A stretch of 9,063 nt of DNA from Lachnospiraceae bacterium (GTDB lineage Bacteria > Bacillota > Clostridia > Lachnospirales > Lachnospiraceae). Location: positions 1-9,063 of the forward strand of contig JAILNW010000043.1 in assembly GCA_024691145.1 (NCBI GenBank), read 5' to 3'. The number at the start of each line of letters is the position of its first letter. Position 1 is the first letter of the stretch. Positions 1 to 5,366 of the stretch are shown here, piece by piece. The position numbers were made by a program, and so were the translations under genes. A model generated the notes under the pieces. That model saw only the letters and a program-made list of their open reading frames with translations, had not been told where the DNA came from and made no database searches.

Positions 1-8
1 GATATTTC

Positions 9-266
9 ATGACACAGGTAAATTTTAGAATAGATGATGAAGTTAAGGAAAATGCAGAAAGTGCTTTAAAAGACATGGGTCTTACAATGTCTGCAGCTAT
101 AACAATGTTTTTAACAAAAGTTGGTAGAGAAAGACGTATACCATTTGAAATTACAGCAGATGCTGATCCATTTTATAGCCCTGCAAATATCGAAAGACTA
201 AAAAAATCAATAGCTCAAATGGAAACAGTGGGCGGAACTATACATGAGGTGTCTTACGATGAATAA
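9..266 (+). CDS. RelB/DinJ-family antitoxin
   Basis: This 85-residue protein is the antitoxin of a type II toxin-antitoxin pair. The N-terminal half (VNFRIDDEVKENAESAL..MGLTMSAAITMFLTKV, about residues 4-38) has the ribbon-helix-helix pattern of RelB/DinJ proteins: a short beta strand, then two helices around a Gly-Leu turn. This domain normally dimerises and binds the operator. The charged C-terminal part (about 45-85) would wrap and inhibit the toxin. Length and layout are typical of RelB/DinJ. The toxin gene overlaps its 3' end by 8 nt, which supports translational coupling. Only 8 bases precede the ATG, so promoter, operator and ribosome-binding site lie outside the window. In this family the antitoxin and complex usually autorepress; that is family knowledge, not visible here. 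The family call is firm, the pairing is inferred from adjacency. Confidence 0.9.
   Translation: MTQVNFRIDDEVKENAESALKDMGLTMSAAITMFLTKVGRERRIPFEITADADPFYSPANIERLKKSIAQMETVGGTIHEVSYDE
246..251 (+). promoter_or_regulatory. Ribosome-binding site of the toxin gene
   Basis: GAGGTG lies inside the antitoxin coding region, 7 nt before the ATG at 259. It is the reason to choose ATG 259 over the in-frame ATG at 244, which has no comparable purine-rich site upstream. The choice also aligns the protein residue for residue with E. coli YoeB. Confidence 0.65.
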
Positions 267-522
267 AGAATGGTCAGATGAAGCTTGGGAAGATTTTGAG
301 TATTGGACAAAACAAGATAAAAAAACATTAAAAAGAATTTTACAATTACTAAAAGATATAGATCGTAATGGATATGAAGGTATAGGGAAACCAGAAAGAC
401 TATCTGCTGATTTATCAGGATATTGGAGCAGAAGAATTGATGATTGTAATAGAATAGTCTATAGAATAGATAATAATGTAATTAAAATTGTACAATGTGG
501 TTCTCATTATAGGGACAAGTAA
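259..522 (+). CDS. YoeB/Txe-family toxin, ribosome-dependent mRNA interferase
   Basis: This 87-residue protein (from ATG 259) closely matches E. coli YoeB, which cuts mRNA in the ribosomal A site and stops translation. The block GIGKPERLSADLSGYWSRRI followed by NRIVYRI is the family signature. All four residues needed for YoeB catalysis are present at the same numbering: Glu46 (KPE), Arg65 (NRIVY), His83 and Tyr84 (SHY). The toxin therefore looks intact and active. The protein has three extra residues after the HY end. The gene overlaps the antitoxin by 8 nt and is followed at once by a terminator, so the pair forms a self-contained two-gene unit. An alternative start at 244 would add five residues but has a poor ribosome-binding site. 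YoeB toxins are classically paired with Phd/YefM-type antitoxins, whereas here the partner is RelB/DinJ-like. Confidence 0.93.
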   Translation: MNKEWSDEAWEDFEYWTKQDKKTLKRILQLLKDIDRNGYEGIGKPERLSADLSGYWSRRIDDCNRIVYRIDNNVIKIVQCGSHYRDK

Positions 523-549
523 TATGGTTAAAAACTGCTCATTATAGGG
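503..549 (+). repeat. 12-nt direct repeat CTCATTATAGGG, two copies
   Basis: CTCATTATAGGG occurs at 503-514, in the codons for the catalytic C-terminal end of the toxin, and again at 538-549, in the terminator hairpin. The copies are 35 nt apart start to start. The second copy fills the hairpin loop and part of its 3' arm. This may be a short duplication; no function is evident. Confidence 0.7.
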
Positions 550-559
550 CAGTTTTTTT
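531..559 (+). terminator. Intrinsic terminator of the toxin-antitoxin unit
   Basis: The arm AAAACTGC (531-538) pairs with GCAGTTTT (549-556) around a 10-nt loop, and a run of seven T (553-559) follows the GCAG. It lies 8 nt after the toxin stop codon and separates the pair from the channel gene. Confidence 0.85.
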
Positions 560-639
560 ATATAAAAAATTATATATAATAAATATGATGTCGATATAAA
601 AATATGAAAGTTAAATAATCAGAGATGAAAAGAATAAAG

Positions 640-644
640 AGGAG
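640..644 (+). promoter_or_regulatory. Ribosome-binding site favouring a TTG start for the channel gene
   Basis: AGGAG (within AGAGGAG at 638-644) lies 7 nt before TTG 652. The in-frame ATG at 625 lies upstream of this site and has only a weak CAGAG directly against it, so the TTG is the better start. Confidence 0.55.
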
Positions 645-651
645 ATACGTT

Positions 652-1389
652 TTGAAAAAATCAGTAAGAAAGCGTTTGTTTGAAATAATAGAAGTTGCTA
701 ATGATGATGATAATATTAGTAAAGTATATGATATATTTATGATAATAACAATTATCAGTAGTTTGATTCCAATTGCTACAAAAGGAGAAGGAATTTATTC
801 AGGTATTATTGATAAGGTTACTGTAACTATTTTTTTGATAGATTACGCATTTAGATTTATTACAGCGGATTTCAAATTAAATGAAGGAAATATTTCATTT
901 GGTTTATATTGCTTTACACCAATGGCAATTATTGATATAATATCAATTCTTCCTTCAATAATAACAATTAGTAATGCTTTTAGGTTATTTAAGATATTAC
1001 GTTTGTTTAGAACATTTAGAGTATTTAGAGTTTTTAAAGCTATACGATATTCGAAAAATATTACAATTATATTTAACGTTTTAAAAAAGCAGAAAGAGTC
1101 TTTGATTGTTGTAGGATGTTTGGCAATTGGTTATATCCTCGTATCAGCTTTAATAATTATTAGTGTTGAACCTGATACATTTAACAATTATTTTGATGCT
1201 ATTTACTGGGCTACTGTTTCATTAACAACGGTAGGATATGGAGATATTTATGCTGTTTCAGTTATAGGAAAAATTATTACTATGATTTCGGCATTTTTGG
1301 GAATAGCTGTTGTGGCTTTACCAGCGGGGATTGTTACAGCAGGTTATATGAATGTGATGATTATGGAAAACGTAGAATTCAGATGCTAA
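652..1389 (+). CDS. Voltage-gated potassium channel, six-helix Kv type
   Basis: This is an inner-membrane protein of 245 residues from TTG 652, or 254 from ATG 625. Numbering from the TTG, the order is: S1 (about 26-43), S2 (54-72), S3 (88-106), S4 (111-132), S5 (150-171), pore helix and filter (181-198), S6 (206-233). S4 has a basic residue at every third position, eight in a row (R111, K114, R117, R120, R123, R126, K129, R132), the hallmark of a voltage sensor. The filter TTVGYGD (192-198) is the potassium signature, and S6 carries a PAG motif. There is no T1, RCK or cyclic-nucleotide domain; the C-terminus ends about a dozen residues after S6. It would form a homotetramer passing K+ in response to voltage. 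The stop overlaps the next gene by 7 nt. No convincing promoter was found in the very AT-rich 560-624 stretch; TATAAT at 575-580 is a weak -10 candidate without a good -35. Confidence 0.93.
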   Translation: MKKSVRKRLFEIIEVANDDDNISKVYDIFMIITIISSLIPIATKGEGIYSGIIDKVTVTIFLIDYAFRFITADFKLNEGNISFGLYCFTPMAIIDIISILPSIITISNAFRLFKILRLFRTFRVFRVFKAIRYSKNITIIFNVLKKQKESLIVVGCLAIGYILVSALIIISVEPDTFNNYFDAIYWATVSLTTVGYGDIYAVSVIGKIITMISAFLGIAVVALPAGIVTAGYMNVMIMENVEFRC

Positions 1390-1952
1390 ACCAGGCAATG
1401 GAAACATTGTTAAAAAATAAAATGATATGGCAAATTGTCAAAGAATCACAAATAACATCTAATAAGAAAAATGCAGGTGCCGTAAGTAGTGTAAATAGAT
1501 CTCCTATTAAAATAAAAAAGAAAAAACCTGATTTTATGAGAACTGATGCAACATGTTACTATGTTAAAATGAGGAATGATATGATTTACATTTTACCTGA
1601 TAGACTTGTAGTAAGAGGAAGAAAAGGATGGGGAGTTGTAGAATATTCAGAATTACATATACTTTTTGGTGAACAACCATTTGTAGAATATGGTGTAGTG
1701 CCAAAAGATACTAAAGTTATAGGAAAAACATGGCAGTATGTAAATAAAGATGGTGGTCCAGACAAGAGGTACAATAATAACAGGCAGTTACCAAAGTGTG
1801 TTTATGGACATATATCTTTTAAATCTGATACAGGATTAGATATTATTATTAATGTTTCTGATATAGATAAAGCTATGCAATTTAAGAAAATTATTTTGCA
1901 AATTATAGAAGAAAGTGAAGAAATGAAGAAAAACGAAGTTACTAAATCATGA
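1383..1952 (+). CDS. Conserved protein of unknown function, TWQYVNKDGGPDKR-motif domain
   Basis: The 189-residue product has no signal peptide or membrane helix, so it is probably cytoplasmic. Residues 1-24 are helical, 25-50 are a basic linker (KIKKKK at 43-48), and 51-175 form a compact mixed region. Notable stretches are MIYILPDRLVV (67-77), WGVVEYSELHILFG (83-96) and the striking TWQYVNKDGGPDKRY (116-130), followed by NNNRQLP. I recall similar stretches in the C-terminal halves of larger uncharacterised bacterial proteins, some with an N-terminal DUF4236 domain, but could not check this. If that is right, the N-terminal part is missing here. The start codon lies in ATGCTAA, overlapping the channel stop, and has no clear ribosome-binding site, so translation probably depends on the channel gene. 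The 3' end lies in a terminator stem. No function should be assigned; a link to the channel is suggested only by the overlap. Confidence 0.8.
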   Translation: MLNQAMETLLKNKMIWQIVKESQITSNKKNAGAVSSVNRSPIKIKKKKPDFMRTDATCYYVKMRNDMIYILPDRLVVRGRKGWGVVEYSELHILFGEQPFVEYGVVPKDTKVIGKTWQYVNKDGGPDKRYNNNRQLPKCVYGHISFKSDTGLDIIINVSDIDKAMQFKKIILQIIEESEEMKKNEVTKS

Positions 1953-1966
1953 TTTAGTAATTTTTT
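1936..1966 (+). terminator. Intrinsic terminator overlapping the stop codon at 1950-1952
   Basis: A perfect inverted repeat (11 nt per arm, 1939-1949 and 1950-1960; outer ends TTACTAAA and TTTAGTAA) is followed by six T (1961-1966). Outer A/G residues at 1936-1938 can extend the stem against the first Ts. The TGA stop sits at the dyad centre, so the last codons of the gene encode the left arm. It ends the channel/unknown-protein unit. Confidence 0.8.
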
Positions 1967-1994
1967 ATGATTGAAAAAATTGAATTTATATAAA

Positions 1995-2031
1995 TTACTG
2001 AAAAAATATTCACTGAATAATTTTTCAGTAA
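1995..2031 (+). repeat. Long near-perfect inverted repeat upstream of the pur promoter
   Basis: Arms 1995-2011 and 2015-2031 are 17 nt each, with one mismatch (position 12) and a 3-nt loop ACT. The outer ends read TTACTGAAAAA and TTTTTCAGTAA. It is not followed by a T-run on the plus strand, so it is unlikely to terminate in that direction, and it lies 12 nt upstream of the -35 box. It could be an operator, a weak minus-strand terminator or a structural element. The wider 1967-2042 stretch holds several A/T tracts and no gene. Confidence 0.7.
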
Positions 2032-2042
2032 AAAATCAGCAC

Positions 2043-2072
2043 TTGATTGTTACTATATAAATGTGCTACAAT
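2043..2072 (+). promoter_or_regulatory. Promoter of the purine operon, extended -10
   Basis: TTGATT (2043-2048) and TACAAT (2067-2072) are separated by 18 nt, and TGC directly before the -10 (2064-2066) gives an extended -10. Transcription would start near 2079, leaving a leader of about 40 nt before ATG 2118. That is too short for a purine riboswitch, so any control would act at the DNA level or elsewhere. Confidence 0.7.
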
Positions 2073-2117
2073 GTATGTTGTGTTAGTAATTTAATTAATT
2101 AATCAGGAGGCTAAACT

Positions 2118-2831
2118 ATGGAAATCATTTCATTAGAAAAAGAAATTTCATCTACAACTTATCCAGGAAGAGGAATTGTTATAGGAAAGTCAGCAGATGG
2201 AAAGTATGCTGTAACAGCTTATTTTATTATGGGAAGAAGCTCTAACAGCCGTAACAGGGTGTTTGTAGAGGATGGAGAAGGAATCAGAACAGAAGCATTT
2301 GATCCTTCAAAGCTTGAAGACCCAAGTCTTATTATCTACGCTCCAGTAAGAGTTCTTGGTAACAAGACTATTGTAACTAATGGTGATCAGACAGATACTA
2401 TATATGACAACATGGATAAGCAGCTTACTTTTGAGCAGTCTTTAAGAGGAAGAGAGTTTGAGCCAGATGGACCAAACTACACACCTAGAATCTCAGGAAT
2501 TATGCATGTTGAGAATAATACATTCAACTATGCTATGTCTATTCTTAAGAGCAACAATGGAGATCCATCATCATGCAACAGATATACATTTGCATACTCT
2601 AATCCAAAGGCTGGAGAGGGAAGATTCATTCATACATATATGGGTGACGGTAATCCACTTCCAAGTTTTGAAGGCGAGCCAACAGTAGTAACTATTGAAG
2701 GAGACATAGATACATTTACTAACAATGTTTGGAACAGCCTTAATGAAGATAATAAAGTATCATTATTTGTAAGATATATTAATATAGAAGACGGAACATA
2801 TGAAAGCCGTATAGTTAATAAGAATAAATAA
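2118..2831 (+). CDS. purO: IMP cyclohydrolase, PurO type
   Basis: This cytoplasmic enzyme closes the ring of FAICAR to give IMP, the last step of de novo purine synthesis. The 237-residue protein shows the conserved blocks of archaeal PurO: TYPGRGIVIG (14-23), GRSSNSRNR (39-47), IIYAPVRVLG..TIVTNGDQTDTI (72-95) and YTPRIS (121-126). These match the GR, SRS..NR, VSNGSHTDTI and NTPRI blocks I recall from the Methanothermobacter enzyme. It is somewhat longer than archaeal PurO (about 200 residues). It is unrelated to the N-terminal cyclohydrolase domain of ordinary bacterial PurH. A near-ideal AGGAGG (2105-2110) lies 7 nt before the ATG. The next gene begins 25 nt downstream and supplies the preceding reaction, which strongly supports the assignment. 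Frequent CTT and AAG codons suggest high expression. The symbol purO is used by homology; databases may list it only as IMP cyclohydrolase. Confidence 0.92.
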   Translation: MEIISLEKEISSTTYPGRGIVIGKSADGKYAVTAYFIMGRSSNSRNRVFVEDGEGIRTEAFDPSKLEDPSLIIYAPVRVLGNKTIVTNGDQTDTIYDNMDKQLTFEQSLRGREFEPDGPNYTPRISGIMHVENNTFNYAMSILKSNNGDPSSCNRYTFAYSNPKAGEGRFIHTYMGDGNPLPSFEGEPTVVTIEGDIDTFTNNVWNSLNEDNKVSLFVRYINIEDGTYESRIVNKNK

Positions 2832-2856
2832 TAAATATTGAAAGGGATAATTGACA

Positions 2857-4038
2857 ATGAAAGAATTAGAATTAAAATATGGATGTAACCCTAATCAGAA
2901 ACCATCAAGAATATTTATGGAAGATGGCAGTGAGTTACCAATCGAAGTATTAAATGGTAAGCCAGGATATATTAACTTCTTAGATGCATTTAACGGATGG
3001 CAGTTAGTTAGCGAATTAAAGAAAGCAACTGGTCTTCCAGCAGCTACTTCATTTAAGCATGTAAGCCCTGCAGGTGCAGCAGTAGGTCTTCCTCTTACTG
3101 AGGTTGAAGCAAAGATTTACTGGGTAGATGATTTAGGAGATTTATCTCCACTTGCATCAGCATATGCAAGAGCCCGTGGCGCTGACAGAATGTCTTCATT
3201 TGGTGATTTCATTGCACTTTCAGATGTTTGTGATGTGGATACAGCTAATCTTATAAAGAGAGAAGTATCTGATGGTATTATTGCACCAGGATATGAGCCA
3301 GAAGCTTTAGAGATATTAAAGTCAAAGAGAAGAGGAACATATAACATTGTTAAGATAGACCCTTCATATGTACCAGCACAGAAGGAAGTTAAGCAGGTAT
3401 ATGGTATTTCTTTTGAGCAGGGAAGAAATGAACTTAATATCGATAACGATTTCCTTACTCAGAACATTATTACTGATAACAAAGAACTTCCAGACTCAGC
3501 TAAGATTGACCTTATTATATCACTTATTACACTTAAGTATACTCAGTCAAACTCAGTATGTTATGTAAAGGGCGGACAGGCAATAGGTATCGGAGCAGGA
3601 CAGCAGTCAAGAATTCACTGCACAAGACTTGCAGGACAGAAGGCTGATAACTGGTTCTTACGTCAGAATCCAAAGGTACTTAACCTTCCATTTAAAGAAG
3701 AAATTGGAAGACCTGACAGAGATAATGCAATTGATCTTTACATCGGAGATGAGTATGAGGATCTTTTAGCAGAAGGTGAGTGGCAGAGAGTATTTACTTC
3801 TAAGCCAGAAGTATTTACAAAAGAAGAGAAGAGAGCATGGTTAGATAAGAATACTGATGTTGCACTTGGATCAGATGCATTCTTCCCATTCCCAGACAAT
3901 ATTGAAAGAGCATTTAAGAGTGGTGTTAAGTATGTTGCACAGCCAGGCGGATCTAAAAGAGACGACCTTGTAACTGAAGCAGCTAACAAGCACAACATGG
4001 TAATGTGCCACACAGGAATAAGATTATTCCATCATTAA
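2857..4038 (+). CDS. purH: AICAR formyltransferase, stand-alone C-terminal PurH domain
   Basis: This enzyme transfers a formyl group from 10-formyl-tetrahydrofolate to AICAR, giving FAICAR. The 393-residue protein begins with the PurH transformylase block LKYGCNPNQKPSRIF (6-20). It keeps the catalytic Lys-His pair (K67-H68 in SFKHVSPAGAA), equivalent to K266-H267 of human ATIC. Other conserved parts are the acidic VDDLGDLSPLASAYARARGAD stretch, SNSVCYVKGGQAIGIGAGQQSR near 230-250, and the C-terminal DAFFPFPDNIERA..GVKYVAQPGGS..D block ending MCHTGIRLFHH. Full PurH is about 510-530 residues; the roughly 200-residue N-terminal cyclohydrolase (MGS-like) domain is absent, and the upstream purO-type gene does that job. 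ATG 2857 is chosen because AAGGGA (2842-2847) lies 9 nt upstream; TTG 2851 would be only 3 nt away. It is co-transcribed with purO and followed by a terminator. The symbol is approximate because only half of PurH is present. Confidence 0.95.
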   Translation: MKELELKYGCNPNQKPSRIFMEDGSELPIEVLNGKPGYINFLDAFNGWQLVSELKKATGLPAATSFKHVSPAGAAVGLPLTEVEAKIYWVDDLGDLSPLASAYARARGADRMSSFGDFIALSDVCDVDTANLIKREVSDGIIAPGYEPEALEILKSKRRGTYNIVKIDPSYVPAQKEVKQVYGISFEQGRNELNIDNDFLTQNIITDNKELPDSAKIDLIISLITLKYTQSNSVCYVKGGQAIGIGAGQQSRIHCTRLAGQKADNWFLRQNPKVLNLPFKEEIGRPDRDNAIDLYIGDEYEDLLAEGEWQRVFTSKPEVFTKEEKRAWLDKNTDVALGSDAFFPFPDNIERAFKSGVKYVAQPGGSKRDDLVTEAANKHNMVMCHTGIRLFHH

Positions 4039-4051
4039 TCATAAAATATGT

Positions 4052-4084
4052 AAGGCAGGTAGTGATTGCTATCTGCCTTTTCTT
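4052..4084 (+). terminator. Intrinsic terminator of the purine operon
   Basis: AAGGCAGGTAG (4052-4062) pairs with CTATCTGCCTT (4069-4079) around a 6-nt loop, with 11 pairs including one G-U, followed by a T-rich tail (TTTTCTT, 4078-4084). It lies 13 nt after the stop codon. Confidence 0.9.
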
Positions 4085-4109
4085 ACTCTGTTTTTGTGAA
4101 GGCAAGGTG

Positions 4110-4138
4110 TTTTCATTTCAATATAAAAATGGTATACT
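4110..4138 (+). promoter_or_regulatory. Promoter of the sbcD-sbcC operon, extended -10
   Basis: TTTTCA (4110-4115) and TATACT (4133-4138) are spaced by 17 nt, and TGG at 4130-4132 gives an extended -10. The start would fall near 4145, about 50 nt before the sbcD ATG. It sits between the pur terminator and sbcD, as expected for a separate transcription unit. Confidence 0.65.
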
Positions 4139-4193
4139 ATATGGAAAAGAGTGTAATTATTTAAAAGAAAACTATAAAGAAAGGACATAAATA

Positions 4194-5354
4194 ATGAGAT
4201 TTTTTCACTTATCAGATTTACATATAGGCAAATTACTTAATTCTTACAATCTAAAGGATATGCAGATTGATGTGCTTGATAAAACAATAGAACTTATTAA
4301 AGAATACAGACCTGATGCTATTATTATAGCTGGGGATGTATATGATAAGTCGGTGCCATCAGCGGAAGCATATGAGATTTTCGATGATTATCTGACAAAG
4401 TTATCTAAGATTGAACCTTCAATACCGGTACTAATAATTGCAGGTAACCATGACAATGCACAGAGACTGGCCTATGCAAAGTCATTTTTTAAGATGCATA
4501 ACATACATGTATCTGTTATGCCGCCACAAACTAAAGAAGAACATCTTGAAAAAATAACACTTCATGATGAGTATGGGGCAGTTAACTTCTATCTGCTTCC
4601 ATTTACAAAGCCTTCATATGTAAGAAATCTTGTGGATTGTAATGAACCACTTACATATAATCAGGCAGTGGAGTATCTTATAAAAAGAGAAAATATAGAT
4701 TACAGTGAGAGAAATGTGCTGATAGCACATCAGTTTTTTATAGCAGGGGATAGTTCACCAGAGAAATGTGATTCTGAACTTGCCTATATATCTGTTGGAG
4801 GCGTTGACAGCGTAGATACAAAATGCGTTGAAAACTTTGATTATGTGGCACTTGGTCATATACATGGTCCTCAGAAAATCGGAAAAGATTATATAAGATA
4901 CTCTGGAACTTTGCTTAAGTATTCTGTAAGCGAAGAAAGACATAATAAAAGCATTACAATGGTTACCCTTAATGAAAAAGAAAATGGAGCATCCTATGAA
5001 CTTATTCCAGTAAAATCATTTCGAGATGTGAGAAGTGTTAAGGGAACTATAGATGAAGTTATAAAGATGGCAAATGAGGATAACAGAGATGATTATGTGT
5101 CAATAACCCTTACAGACGAACATTTATTCAGACCAAAGGATATTTTAGATGAATATTATAACAATATATTAGAAGTTCGTGTTGATAATCAGAGAACAAG
5201 AAAAAAACTTGAAGATGTGGAGATTAGCGACACAAGCCTTACACCATATGAAGCCTTCACTGAGTTTTATCAGGAAATGAATGGACAGCCTATGAGTGAA
5301 GAAGAAGAGAAAGTATTTAATGAGATTCTTTTAAAGATTCAGGAAGAAGTGTAG
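4194..5354 (+). CDS. sbcD: Exonuclease SbcCD subunit D, Mre11-type nuclease
   Basis: This is the nuclease subunit of SbcCD, which processes hairpins and blocked DNA ends using two metal ions (usually Mn2+). The 386-residue protein carries the full set of metallophosphoesterase motifs: DLHIGK (D8, H10), GDVYDK (D48), GNHDN (N85, H86, D87), a histidine in IAHQFF (H179) and GHIHGPQ (H222, H224). The C-terminal third (about 265-386) matches the capping and SbcC-binding part, including SFRDVRSVKGT and a final acidic helix. Length is normal for SbcD (about 380-400). AAAGGA (4180-4185) lies 8 nt before the ATG. The sbcC ribosome-binding site overlaps the sbcD stop codon, so the two subunits are made together. 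It looks complete. Confidence 0.97.
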   Translation: MRFFHLSDLHIGKLLNSYNLKDMQIDVLDKTIELIKEYRPDAIIIAGDVYDKSVPSAEAYEIFDDYLTKLSKIEPSIPVLIIAGNHDNAQRLAYAKSFFKMHNIHVSVMPPQTKEEHLEKITLHDEYGAVNFYLLPFTKPSYVRNLVDCNEPLTYNQAVEYLIKRENIDYSERNVLIAHQFFIAGDSSPEKCDSELAYISVGGVDSVDTKCVENFDYVALGHIHGPQKIGKDYIRYSGTLLKYSVSEERHNKSITMVTLNEKENGASYELIPVKSFRDVRSVKGTIDEVIKMANEDNRDDYVSITLTDEHLFRPKDILDEYYNNILEVRVDNQRTRKKLEDVEISDTSLTPYEAFTEFYQEMNGQPMSEEEEKVFNEILLKIQEEV

Positions 5355-5366
5355 GGAGGATTAGAC

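Noticed and set aside
553..600. Possible channel promoter with TATAAT at 575-580 or TATAAA at 595-600.
   Set aside because: The stretch is almost pure A/T, so such hexamers are expected by chance, and no acceptable -35 lies at the right distance apart from the terminator T-run.
2073..2117. Purine riboswitch in the leader of the purine operon.
   Set aside because: Only about 40 nt separate the likely start of transcription from the ATG, and no three-way-junction pattern with the conserved loops is present.
1967..2117. CRISPR-like or tandem repeats in the gap before the purine operon, including (TTAA)3 at 2091-2102.
   Set aside because: The repeats are short, simple AT sequence with no regular spacers; only the hairpin and half-sites stand out.
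4005..4190. A 61-codon plus-strand reading frame running from the end of the transformylase gene into the gap before sbcD.
   Set aside because: It overlaps the 3' end of the transformylase gene, reads through its terminator hairpin and the sbcD promoter, has no ribosome-binding site, and its peptide resembles nothing known.
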